64,000 bases of DNA from positions 124,001 to 188,000 of the forward strand of contig NZ_NIBG01000006.1 of NCBI RefSeq assembly GCF_002270055.1, given 5' to 3'. A program made the position numbers and the translations under genes. This DNA is from Anaeromicrobium sediminis. Lineage in GTDB: Bacteria; Bacillota; Clostridia; Peptostreptococcales; Thermotaleaceae. Below, one piece after another: positions 36,349-43,930 of this stretch. The notes beneath the pieces are model-generated. The model was not told the origin of the DNA. It saw only the letters and a program-made list of their open reading frames with translations, and did no database searches. Position 1 is the stretch's first letter. Every line of letters begins with the position of its first letter.

Positions 36349-37254
36349 ATGGATGAAAGAAAGTACATCTTAGCAGTTCCAAACTTTAGTGAAGGAAGGA
36401 GAACAGAAGTAGTTGAAGCTATAGTTGATCAAGTTAAAAACATAGATGGGGTAAAACTTGTAAGCTATGAACCAGAACATGATTTCAATAGAACTGTAGT
36501 AACTTTAATAGGTGAACCTAAACCACTTAAGGGAGCACTTATTAATTTGGCAAGTAAAAGCTATGAACTGATTAATATGGAAGAACAATCTGGTACCCAT
36601 CCTAGAATAGGAGCTCAGGACACTATACCTATTTTCCCATTTAAGAACATTTCCATAGAAGAATGCAAAGACTTTATAGAAGACCTAGCTGTAGAACTTT
36701 ATGAAAAGTGTGAAGTACCATTATATTTCTCAGGGTTAAATGCAAGATGTGAGGAAAGAAAGGCTTTATCATTTATTAGAAAAGGACAATATGAAGGTTT
36801 AAAGGAAGTTGCACACACAGACGAAAGAAAACCTGATATGGGACCTGCTAAATTACATACAACTGCAGGAGCAACTATTCTAAGTGCTGACTTTGAAGGA
36901 TTAACTGCATACAATGTTTTCTTAGATACGGAGAATGTGCAGATAGCTAAAAAGATAGCAAAGGCTGTAAGAGGTCCAAGTGGTGGATTCTCAACAGTAA
37001 GAGCAGTAGGGATCAAATTCCCTGAAAGAGAAGGTGTAGTTGTATCAATGAATATGTTTGATTGTGGCAAGACACCTTTATATAGGACTTTCAACTTTGT
37101 AAAACAAGAAGCAGTAAGATACGGTGTTGCAGTTACTGGCTCTGAGCTAGTTGGTCCAGTTAAATTAGATTATTTACTAAATTCTTTAGAGTATTTACTT
37201 GGTCTTGAAAACTTTACAAAGGAACAAATCTTAGAAACACACTTGATGGACTAA
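36349..37254 (+). CDS. ftcD: Formiminotransferase, FtcD family (probably formiminoglycine-specific here)
   Basis: This 301-residue enzyme is the formiminotransferase part of FtcD without a cyclodeaminase domain. The start ILAVPNFSEGRR and the internal EHDFNRTVVTLIGEP are typical. It moves a formimino group to tetrahydrofolate. Annotation pipelines would call it glutamate formiminotransferase, but no histidine degradation genes are present. In purine-fermenting clostridia the donor is formiminoglycine, giving glycine and 5-formimino-THF, and the neighbouring genes support that. RBS AAGGAGG; first gene of the pathway operon. Confidence 0.88.
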   Translation: MDERKYILAVPNFSEGRRTEVVEAIVDQVKNIDGVKLVSYEPEHDFNRTVVTLIGEPKPLKGALINLASKSYELINMEEQSGTHPRIGAQDTIPIFPFKNISIEECKDFIEDLAVELYEKCEVPLYFSGLNARCEERKALSFIRKGQYEGLKEVAHTDERKPDMGPAKLHTTAGATILSADFEGLTAYNVFLDTENVQIAKKIAKAVRGPSGGFSTVRAVGIKFPEREGVVVSMNMFDCGKTPLYRTFNFVKQEAVRYGVAVTGSELVGPVKLDYLLNSLEYLLGLENFTKEQILETHLMD

Positions 37255-37389
37255 GAAGAAATAGTTTGATTATTTTAAAGGTATAAGCTTTAAAGTCTGA
37301 CATAAATATAGATGACCCAAGATTTACTTTTAGAGTTTTACCATTAGCTATTAGGCAAATAAATATAAAAAAATAAGGGGGACTTACTC

Positions 37390-38805
37390 ATGAATTACGA
37401 TGTTATTGTAAAAAATGCACGCATACCACAGGGGAATGATACAGTTCTTACAAATATATTAGTGAAGGACGAAAAAATTGTAGGCTTTACATTAGATTTA
37501 GATGGTATTCAAGGTAATAAGGTTATAGATGCAGAGGGACATCTTACTCTACCAGGATGCATAGATTCTCATACACATATAAATGACCCTGGATTTACCC
37601 ATAGAGAAAACTTTTTAACTGGAACCTCTGCAGCAGCAAGTGGTGGAGTTACAACTATAGTTGATATGCCATGTTGCTCCGTACCATCAGTAAGAAGCGT
37701 AGAAAACTTAGAACACAAACTTAATGCTATAAAGAATAAGGCCATAGTTGATTATGGTATGTGGGGAGGAGTTACTGGCGAAGACGTTAGAAATGGATGG
37801 CTTCATAATGTTAAAGAACAAGCTGATTACGGTGTTTTAGCGTTTAAAGTTTATATGACTCCTTCAGTTCCAACATATCCAAGGGTTACTGATCCTGAAA
37901 TGCTTGAAGCTTTCAAGGCTGTAGCAGAAACTGGGCTTCCAATAGGAATTCACGCTGAAAACTTTGCAATGTGCGATTTCTATGTTAAGAAGTTTGAAAA
38001 AGAAGGAAGAACTGATGGTCCTGCATGGGCTGAAGCGAGAATGACTTTAGCTGAAAAGGTTGCCATTGAGTTAGGTATTAGCTTTGCTGAAGAAGCAGGA
38101 GCTAGATTACATATAGTTCACATGAGTACTGGAGTCGGTGCAAAACTAGTTGGAGATGCAAAGAAAAGAGGATTAGATGTTACTGCTGAAACTTGCCCTC
38201 ACTACTTAACTCTAAATTATAAAGATGCAATGACAGAATTCATGCAGTTTGCAAAAATTGCTCCTCCACTTAGAACTAAGTCAGATAATGAAGAACATTG
38301 GAAGGCGCTACAAGATGGTAGAATCGACTTCGTAGCCACAGATCATGCTCCATATGAAATACCTACTGAGAAAGAAGCGGAAGGAATGCATATATGGAAT
38401 GCTTTTCCAGGAATTCCAGGAGTAGAGACTATGGTTCCAATGATAGTAAGTGAAGGATACAATAAGGGCAGATTGAGCTTGAGCAGATTAGTAGAGGTAC
38501 TTTGCAGTAGTCCAGCAAAACACTATGGAATATATCCTAAGAAAGGTGCCATGTTCATTGGATCAGATGCCGACTTTACTATTATAGACTTGGAAAAAGA
38601 ATGGACTATAGACAAGGACAAAATGTATACAATGGCTAAGTATACTCCTTTCCATGGCTATAAATTAAAGGGTAAGCCAGTTAAAACAGTAGTTAGAGGT
38701 AAATTAGTTTATGATGATGAATCTGGAATCGTTGGAGAAGAAGGATATGGAGAGTTCATAAGAAGACAAAATATTCAAAAGCTTGATAAGGCCATTAAAT
38801 ACTAA
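37390..38805 (+). CDS. Hydantoinase/allantoinase-like cyclic amidohydrolase (candidate xanthine amidohydrolase)
   Basis: This 471-residue metal-dependent amidohydrolase has HTH metal ligands at His61 and His63 (CIDSHTHIND). The carbamylated lysine lies in FKVYMTPS, near residue 153. Further His are in GIHAEN and HIVHMSTG, and the Asp in VATDHAPYEIP. By similarity it is close to allantoinase and dihydropyrimidinase, which open cyclic ureides. No uricase pathway is visible, while a xanthine dehydrogenase and a formiminotransferase are. Opening the pyrimidine ring of xanthine to 4-ureido-5-imidazolecarboxylate is therefore the most coherent role, by inference. A GGGGG ribosome site precedes ATG 37390. 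Confidence 0.8.
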   Translation: MNYDVIVKNARIPQGNDTVLTNILVKDEKIVGFTLDLDGIQGNKVIDAEGHLTLPGCIDSHTHINDPGFTHRENFLTGTSAAASGGVTTIVDMPCCSVPSVRSVENLEHKLNAIKNKAIVDYGMWGGVTGEDVRNGWLHNVKEQADYGVLAFKVYMTPSVPTYPRVTDPEMLEAFKAVAETGLPIGIHAENFAMCDFYVKKFEKEGRTDGPAWAEARMTLAEKVAIELGISFAEEAGARLHIVHMSTGVGAKLVGDAKKRGLDVTAETCPHYLTLNYKDAMTEFMQFAKIAPPLRTKSDNEEHWKALQDGRIDFVATDHAPYEIPTEKEAEGMHIWNAFPGIPGVETMVPMIVSEGYNKGRLSLSRLVEVLCSSPAKHYGIYPKKGAMFIGSDADFTIIDLEKEWTIDKDKMYTMAKYTPFHGYKLKGKPVKTVVRGKLVYDDESGIVGEEGYGEFIRRQNIQKLDKAIKY

Positions 38806-38862
38806 GTTACAGGTAAGTTAGATATTTATTGCTCAATAAAAATTAAATTTGGAGGGATTAAT

Positions 38863-39465
38863 ATGCCAAGACACGCCATAGTTGTAATAGATATGTTAAA
38901 TGATTTTGTTGGAGAGAAGGCTCCACTGAGATGTCCGGGAGCTGATGATATTATACCTGATTTACAAAAATTATTTAAATGGGTTAGACAGAGAGAAAAT
39001 GATGATATCCATCTAGTTCATATTCAAGAGGCTCATAGAAAGAATGATGCTGACTTTAGAGTTAGACCTGTTCACGCTGTTAAAGGTACATGGGGTTCTG
39101 ACTTTATAGAGGAGCTTTACCCTGAGGGAGATGAGTATATAGTTCCTAAGAGAAGACATAGTGGATTTGCCCATACTGATCTTGACCTTTATTTGAGAGA
39201 AGAAAATATAGATACAGTAGTAGTTACAGGGGTTTGGACTAATGTGTGTGTAAGAAGTACTGCTTCTGATGCTTTATATAATGCTTATAAGGTTATCACA
39301 TTAAGTGATGGTTGTGCATCAAAAACTAAAGAAATGCATGAATATGGATTAAATGATTTAAGTATATTTACAAAGGTAATGAGTATTGATGAATATATTG
39401 AATCATGGGAAAAGGGTCTTGATCCATGGATTGGTGGAGGAGACAAAGAAAACAAAGTTGAGTAA
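38863..39465 (+). CDS. Isochorismatase-like cysteine hydrolase (candidate ureidoimidazolecarboxylate amidohydrolase)
   Basis: This 200-residue protein has the family triad: Asp10 (VVIDMLNDF), Lys96 (VPKRRHSGF) and Cys129 (TNVCVRS). The family includes nicotinamidase, N-carbamoylsarcosine amidase and RutB, which hydrolyses ureidoacrylate. Removing the ureido group of 4-ureido-5-imidazolecarboxylate to give NH3, CO2 and 4-amino-5-imidazolecarboxylate is chemically the same reaction, so I propose that role. It lies between the cyclic amidohydrolase and ubiX, spaced 57 and 14 bases. GGAGGG precedes the start. The family is firm; the substrate is inferred. Confidence 0.82.
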   Translation: MPRHAIVVIDMLNDFVGEKAPLRCPGADDIIPDLQKLFKWVRQRENDDIHLVHIQEAHRKNDADFRVRPVHAVKGTWGSDFIEELYPEGDEYIVPKRRHSGFAHTDLDLYLREENIDTVVVTGVWTNVCVRSTASDALYNAYKVITLSDGCASKTKEMHEYGLNDLSIFTKVMSIDEYIESWEKGLDPWIGGGDKENKVE

Positions 39466-39479
39466 AGGGAGACAAAACT

Positions 39480-40031
39480 ATGAAGATAATAGTTGGGATG
39501 ACAGGAGGAAGCTGCTCTTTATATGGAGTAGCCCTCCTTAAGGCTCTCGAACAGCTAGGTATCGAGACTCATTTAATTGTATCAAGGATGGGAGAGTATG
39601 TTACTAAGCATGAATGTGACATAGACATAAGTGAATTAAAGTCAATGGCAACCTATTTTCATGAAATTAATGACTTAGCAGCACCTGTTGCTAGTGGCTC
39701 CTTCAAAGCTGATGGAATGATAATAATACCTTGTTCCATGAATACCTTAGGAGCTATTGCGAGTGGCTTAAGTTTAAATTTGATTCATAGAGCAGCAGAT
39801 GTAACTATTAAAGAAGGTAGAAAGCTGGTTATAGTACCTAGAGAAACACCTCTTAGTGTAATACATCTTGAAAATATGCTGAAGCTCGCTAGGATAGGAG
39901 TGAAAATTGTCCCAGCGTCCCCAGGCTTTTACCATAACCCTCAAACAATAGGTGATTTAGTGAATATCATGGTGGGGAGAGTGTTAGATCAGTTAGGTAT
40001 AGAAGCAAACCTTTTTGAAAGATGGAAGTAG
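39480..40031 (+). CDS. ubiX: Flavin prenyltransferase, UbiX family
   Basis: This 183-residue protein makes prenylated FMN, the cofactor of UbiD decarboxylases. It contains the N-terminal VGMTGGSCSLYG phosphate loop, PCSMNTLGAIASG, LVIVPRETPLSVIHLENML, and the C-terminal PASPGFYHNPQTIGDLV, all close to the UbiX/Pad1 consensus. It lies directly upstream of a ubiD gene, so its product presumably serves that enzyme. Quinone synthesis is unlikely, since no other ubiquinone or menaquinone gene is nearby. AGGGAGAC precedes the ATG. Confidence 0.93.
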   Translation: MKIIVGMTGGSCSLYGVALLKALEQLGIETHLIVSRMGEYVTKHECDIDISELKSMATYFHEINDLAAPVASGSFKADGMIIIPCSMNTLGAIASGLSLNLIHRAADVTIKEGRKLVIVPRETPLSVIHLENMLKLARIGVKIVPASPGFYHNPQTIGDLVNIMVGRVLDQLGIEANLFERWK

Positions 40032-40075
40032 GCTGTCAAATGTGTTTTACACGCAATAAATAATTAATAATGTCT

Positions 40076-40132
40076 AGGTCATTCTAATAGGTCAATTAAA
40101 AAATTTATTTAAAATACCTAAAAGGATGACCT
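40076..40132 (+). promoter_or_regulatory. Long hairpin upstream of ubiD
   Basis: AGGTCATTCTAATAGG (40076-40091) can pair with CCTAAAAGGATGACCT (40117-40132), with three interior mismatches or wobbles. It overlaps the left end of the conserved 75-nt element before ubiD and may be part of one folded leader. Confidence 0.5.
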
Positions 40133-40195
40133 TGACCCCCTAAGAACTGAGAGCTAGGAGCTAACAAAGTGTCAAAGGAACCTTTGTTATAGGAG
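40118..40195 (+). promoter_or_regulatory. Conserved 75-nt intergenic element, copy in front of ubiD
   Basis: This element shares a core with 43844-43923: AAAG-ATGAC, CTAAGA, TGAGAGCTAGG, GCTAACAAAG and CTTTGTT, then AGGAG. AACAAAG (40163-40169) pairs with CTTTGTT (40182-40188) around a 12-base loop that is not conserved, while the stem is identical in both copies. The stem abuts the AGGAG ribosome site. It may be a regulatory RNA or an mRNA-processing element; it matches no riboswitch consensus I know. Confidence 0.65.
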
Positions 40196-40202
40196 TGATC
40201 AA

Positions 40203-41558
40203 ATGGAAAGGCAAATGTTAAGAGCTGATTTAGAAAAATTAAGGAAAAATGAAAAACTTTTAGTATGTGACAAAGAAGTTGACCCCAAATATGAATTGGG
40301 AGCTGTTCTTAAACACTTTAGCAATAAAAAACCAATATTATTTAACAATTTAAAGGGAAGTAAATTATCCATTATAGGAGGCATGTTTGGAGACCGACAT
40401 ATATTCTATGACATGCTAGGTACAAACCATGAAAAGCGAATTTTCAAGTTCATGGATACAATAGTCAATCCCCAAAGGACCAAACTACTTGATAATGGTC
40501 CTATAAAAGAAAATATCATTACTAGAAATATAGATATATCAAATACTTTTCCAATACCAACATTCCATGAAAATGATTCGTCATCATTTATTACAGCAGG
40601 AATAGTAGTGATTAGAGATCCAGAAACTGGAAATCGATACACCTCTATTAGAAGGCTTCAGGTAAATGGTGGGGACAATCTCAGCATTTTAATTGCATCA
40701 CCAATGTTCACAAATCAATTAAAGGAACTAAAAGGTAAGAAAAAAGACCTGGAGGTTGCAGTAATATTAGGTTATGATTACCCATTTCTTTTAGCATCAC
40801 AACTCAGTAGTGAACTTTATGGCGTGGATAAATATGAAGTAGATAGTGCTCTAAGGGGCGAGCCACTAGAACTAGTTAAATGCCATACAATCGATTTAGA
40901 GGTTCCTGCCCATTGTGAGATAGTATTTGAAGGGGTTATACCCCATGACAGAGAGGTGCAAGAGGGTCCCTTTGGTGAGTTAATGGGATACTATGGAAAG
41001 GTAGCTAATCATCCTGTTATAGAGGTTAAAGCAGTTATGTTTAGAAATAATCCAATCTTTCAAGTTTCATTTCCTTGTAGGGAAGAGCATCTTTCAAATG
41101 GCTTGATAAGGGAAGTTGAACTGTATATGCATGTTAGGAAATTTGCCGACGTTAAGGATGTAAATGTGACCATCGGTGGTGGATGCAGATTCCATGGAAT
41201 TGTTTCAATCAACAAGAAGCAAGAGGGAGATGGCAAGGGTGTTATTTTAGGAGCACTTGGAAGCAATAAGGATTTAAAGCACGTGATTGTTGTGGATGAT
41301 GATATAGACATTTTTAACGGAGATGATATAGAGGGGGCTCTTGCAACAAGAGTTCAAGGATCAAGGGATGTAGTAATGATAAATGGAGCCCATGGTTCAG
41401 GGCTAGATCCTTCACATAATATGAGGGGGATTACTGATAAGATAGGGATTGATGCAACAAAGCCACTAGGAGAAAATGGAATGAAGTTTAATAAGGCAAT
41501 AATTCCTGGATATGAAAAGATAGATATAGAAAAATATTTCCCCAATTTAAAGGATTAA
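40203..41558 (+). CDS. UbiD-family prFMN decarboxylase (candidate 4-amino-5-imidazolecarboxylate decarboxylase)
   Basis: This 451-residue protein is a UbiD-family (de)carboxylase, recognised by SIRRLQVNGGDN with the conserved Arg near residue 145, and EIVFEGVIPHDREVQEGPFG with the catalytic Glu cluster near 240-260. The cofactor would come from the adjacent UbiX. Purine fermentation requires decarboxylation of 4-amino-5-imidazolecarboxylate to 4-aminoimidazole; a prFMN enzyme is well suited to heteroaromatic acids, so I propose this step. It is immediately followed by the first BMC shell gene after 12 bases, tying it to the microcompartment. Confidence 0.88.
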   Translation: MERQMLRADLEKLRKNEKLLVCDKEVDPKYELGAVLKHFSNKKPILFNNLKGSKLSIIGGMFGDRHIFYDMLGTNHEKRIFKFMDTIVNPQRTKLLDNGPIKENIITRNIDISNTFPIPTFHENDSSSFITAGIVVIRDPETGNRYTSIRRLQVNGGDNLSILIASPMFTNQLKELKGKKKDLEVAVILGYDYPFLLASQLSSELYGVDKYEVDSALRGEPLELVKCHTIDLEVPAHCEIVFEGVIPHDREVQEGPFGELMGYYGKVANHPVIEVKAVMFRNNPIFQVSFPCREEHLSNGLIREVELYMHVRKFADVKDVNVTIGGGCRFHGIVSINKKQEGDGKGVILGALGSNKDLKHVIVVDDDIDIFNGDDIEGALATRVQGSRDVVMINGAHGSGLDPSHNMRGITDKIGIDATKPLGENGMKFNKAIIPGYEKIDIEKYFPNLKD

Positions 41559-41570
41559 GGGGGTTTGTAA

Positions 41571-41840
41571 ATGAGGCAAGCAATTGGATTCTTCGAGATT
41601 AGGAGCAAGGTAGCCGCAATACAGGCTGCAGATACTATGCTCAAGACCGCCGATGTAAGGATAAAGGATTTTAATTTAGTAGGTTCCGGAGTGATTTCAG
41701 TTATTATTGAAGGGGATGTAGCCGCAGTAAGAGCTGCAATTGAGAATGCAAAGGCTACAGCTGGAAATATGGCTGAGGTAATATCCATTAATGTAATACC
41801 TAGGCCTAATGAAGAAGTTGACAAATTATTTGGCGAGTAA
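41571..41840 (+). CDS. Bacterial microcompartment shell protein, BMC-H (1)
   Basis: This 89-residue single BMC domain would form hexameric tiles of a polyhedral shell. It begins RQAIGFFEIRSKVAAIQAAD and ends ISINVIPRPNEEVDKLFGE, close to CsoS1/PduA-type proteins. The pore-loop region reads NLVGSGV, where canonical proteins have KIGSGL. GGGGG precedes ATG 41571. It lies 12 bases after the ubiD-like gene and is the first of four shell genes, which are interspersed with two accessory genes. Confidence 0.95.
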   Translation: MRQAIGFFEIRSKVAAIQAADTMLKTADVRIKDFNLVGSGVISVIIEGDVAAVRAAIENAKATAGNMAEVISINVIPRPNEEVDKLFGE

Positions 41841-41852
41841 TGGGGTGGTAGC

Positions 41853-42215
41853 ATGTCAAATGAATTAACTAGAGTAATTATGAAAAATATTGTTGATAGG
41901 TGTTCAGATAATAAAAGAAATGATACATCTAAAATACATATTGGCAATAGAGACGTGAATATGCTAAGGAATATTATTCATAAGGAAAATAGTATAAGTG
42001 TAAAAGTGGAAGCTAATACAAAACTTGAAGGCAGAGATTCAAGAAAGCGTATTACATTAGATGAGCTCATAAATAAAAGTGTAGGAGATAATAAATCCTC
42101 AAAAGGCTCAGAAAATGAAAAAATTAAAGATTCCTATACAAAAGGAATTAATAAAGTAAGTTTAGAAGACATAGTTCCAAAGGTTTCTTTAACTTCCATT
42201 GGGAAGAAAAGATAG
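41853..42215 (+). CDS. Small basic protein between shell genes, unknown (possible BMC scaffold)
   Basis: I do not recognise this 120-residue protein. The N-terminus SNELTRVIMKNIVDRCSD can form a short amphipathic helix resembling the encapsulation peptides found on BMC cargo proteins. The rest is rich in Lys, Asn, Ser and Asp and probably disordered. The end IVPKVSLTSIGKKR is basic. GGGGTGG precedes ATG 41853. It sits between two BMC-H genes (12 and 22 bases away) in the same direction, so a structural or cargo-linking role is likely, but this is inference. Confidence 0.75.
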   Translation: MSNELTRVIMKNIVDRCSDNKRNDTSKIHIGNRDVNMLRNIIHKENSISVKVEANTKLEGRDSRKRITLDELINKSVGDNKSSKGSENEKIKDSYTKGINKVSLEDIVPKVSLTSIGKKR

Positions 42216-42237
42216 AAGTTTGGAGGTGTAAGGCTTT

Positions 42238-42597
42238 ATGGGTATGGCACTAGGACTTATAGAGACCGTAGGACTATCGGCAGCAGCGGCAGCCTTGGAT
42301 GCAGCAGCAGATACTGCTGATGTAAAGCTTGCTGGATATGAAAAGGTTATAGGTGTAGGTAAATCTGTAAGTGTAACCATAAATCTAGTTGGTGAAGTAG
42401 CATCAGTACAGGCTGCAGTTGAATATGGAGTTAAGGCTGCTGAAAAGGTGGGCACAGTCTTATCATCTAAAGTAATACCAAGACCCCACGAAGATGTGGA
42501 TAAACTAATAGACATGTTTAACAAAAATATCAAAAAAGATAAAAAGAAAGAAGTTGAGAAAAAACAAACTGATGAAAGAAATGAAAATGAAGAATAA
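42238..42597 (+). CDS. Bacterial microcompartment shell protein, BMC-H (2), with charged tail
   Basis: This 119-residue protein has one BMC domain (about residues 1-90, MALGLIETVGLSAAAAALD to VIPRPHEDVDKLID) and an unusual tail of about 28 residues made almost entirely of Lys, Glu, Asn and Asp. The pore region (VIGVGKS) carries a different sequence and spacing from the other two shell proteins, so it should form a pore of different size or charge. The tail could face the lumen or the cytoplasm and bind other proteins. GGAGGTG lies upstream. Confidence 0.93.
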   Translation: MGMALGLIETVGLSAAAAALDAAADTADVKLAGYEKVIGVGKSVSVTINLVGEVASVQAAVEYGVKAAEKVGTVLSSKVIPRPHEDVDKLIDMFNKNIKKDKKKEVEKKQTDERNENEE

Positions 42598-42640
42598 AAG
42601 GAAAGTAACTTAAAAAAATAAAACTAAGGAGGTCATTTAT

Positions 42641-42916
42641 ATGAGTCAAGCATTAGGTTTAGTTGAAACTAAAGGTTTAGTAGGAGCTATAGAGGCAGCA
42701 GATGCCATGGTTAAAGCAGCCAATGTAACAATAGTAAGTTATGAGAAGATAGGTTTTGGACTAGTAACAGTTATGGTAAGAGGAGATGTAGGGGCGGTTA
42801 AAGCAGCTACAGATGCAGGAGCAGAAGCGGCTAGATCAGTAGGAGAACTTCATTCTATACACGTAATTCCACGTCCACACGCTGAAGTTGAAAGAGTTAT
42901 ATTAAATAAAGAATAG
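42641..42916 (+). CDS. Bacterial microcompartment shell protein, BMC-H (3), canonical
   Basis: This 91-residue protein is close to the BMC-H consensus: [35 protein letters not shown], and [14 protein letters not shown]. The pore loop reads KIGFGL, with Phe in place of the usual Ser, which would narrow or make the pore hydrophobic. It is probably the major facet protein. AAGGAGG precedes ATG 42641. A hairpin of AAAATGTTGA and TCAACATTTT follows before the next gene. Confidence 0.96.
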   Translation: MSQALGLVETKGLVGAIEAADAMVKAANVTIVSYEKIGFGLVTVMVRGDVGAVKAATDAGAEAARSVGELHSIHVIPRPHAEVERVILNKE

Positions 42917-43018
42917 GGATGTGTGAAGGGAAAATGTTGAAAGTTAAGGAAAGTTTTATTTTGATTAATGATCAACATTTTACCTATAACATTCAACTTC
43001 TAAAAGGGAGATATTTTC

Positions 43019-43801
43019 ATGTCTAATAAAGAATTAATAATGAAGGTTCTTGGAGATATCACCACAAGAATAAATAGTCAAAGTATAGAACCAAGAAAAA
43101 ACCTTAAAGTAGAAAAAGAAAAAATTTTAGTATTATTTACAGGGAGCAATTTCCAGATTAATAAGGCCCTTGATGGCCTAAAGAAGCTTAAAGAAAATGA
43201 TTATTCATTGACTTTATGCTTCTCAAAGAATGGAGGAGAAATACTTGATATTCAAGGAATCTCAGATTTATTAAGGGTAGATAAACTTTACTTAGAAGAG
43301 GATAAGAATAATTATTTAGAGATAATAAAATCCTCAGATATGGTCATAGTACCTGTCCTAACGCAAAACACCTTGGCAAAGGTAGCTGTAGGAATACAGG
43401 ATAGCTTCATATCGGGCCTATTATGGCAACTCTTATGGTCTGGAAAAAAGGTGTTTGTTAATCCAAATTCTGCATTAGATAAAAACAATATGCCCTGTGA
43501 AAATAAAAAAATGCTTAAGCTAATAAATAATCATGTGGAAAGATTAAGGGAATTTGGAGCAAAAATTATAAATGATTATAACTATATGTCATATATGAAT
43601 AAGGAACCAGAAAAATTAAGATATGACAATAGTAAGGAAGGAAAGAATGAAAGAGTAGGTTTTAAGAAGGTAGTAACCGAAAAAGACGTTTTGAATTTAG
43701 TAGGTACATCGAATGAATTAGTTATTGATAAAAGGACGATTATAACTCCACTAGCTAAAGATGTAGCTAAAGAAAAGGAAGTAAAAATTTTACGGAAATA
43801 A
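43019..43801 (+). CDS. BMC-associated flavoprotein-like protein
   Basis: This 260-residue protein has three parts. Residues 1-20 (SNKELIMKVLGDITTRINSQ) form an amphipathic helix like a BMC encapsulation peptide. Residues of about 35-195 have a flavoprotein (UbiX/dipicolinate-synthase-B-like) fold pattern with ILVLFTGSNFQINKALDGL and DMVIVPVLTQNTLAKVAVGI. The C-terminal about 45 residues (TEKDVLNL...IDKRTIITPLAKDVAKE) match a small domain repeatedly seen on BMC proteins. Such flavoproteins occur in several microcompartment loci without a settled function. AAGGGAG precedes the start. Confidence 0.75.
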   Translation: MSNKELIMKVLGDITTRINSQSIEPRKNLKVEKEKILVLFTGSNFQINKALDGLKKLKENDYSLTLCFSKNGGEILDIQGISDLLRVDKLYLEEDKNNYLEIIKSSDMVIVPVLTQNTLAKVAVGIQDSFISGLLWQLLWSGKKVFVNPNSALDKNNMPCENKKMLKLINNHVERLREFGAKIINDYNYMSYMNKEPEKLRYDNSKEGKNERVGFKKVVTEKDVLNLVGTSNELVIDKRTIITPLAKDVAKEKEVKILRK

Positions 43802-43843
43802 ATTAGGAGTAAAATTTTTGGAGAAAGCCACTGCCTCTTATGA

Positions 43844-43923
43844 CCTGAAAGAATGACTTTTACAAGCTAAGAGATGAGAGCTAGGCGCTAACAAAGCCTC
43901 GTCAGATGCTTTGTTTGAAGGAG
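43844..43923 (+). promoter_or_regulatory. Conserved 75-nt intergenic element, copy in front of the BMC-P gene
   Basis: This is homologous to 40118-40195, sharing CTAAGA, TGAGAGCTAGG, GCTAACAAAG and CTTTGTT. AACAAAG (43890-43896) and CTTTGTT (43909-43915) form the same 7-bp stem with an unrelated loop, and AAGGAG follows as ribosome site. A regulatory or processing role within the operon is likely. Confidence 0.65.
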
Positions 43924-43930
43924 AGATTCT

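Noticed and set aside
36699-37094. A 131-codon antisense frame within ftcD.
   Set aside because: It is a mirror of conserved FtcD codons with no start signal and no known domain.
37390-38805. Calling this gene allantoinase outright.
   Set aside because: No uricase, allantoate or ureidoglycolate genes are visible, while xanthine dehydrogenase, FtcD and UbiD are; xanthine ring opening fits better, though allantoinase cannot be excluded.
40150-40160. CTGAGAG within the conserved leader element, recalling the TPP riboswitch.
   Set aside because: Other TPP-aptamer blocks are absent, the second copy reads ATGAGAG, and the neighbouring genes are not for thiamine.
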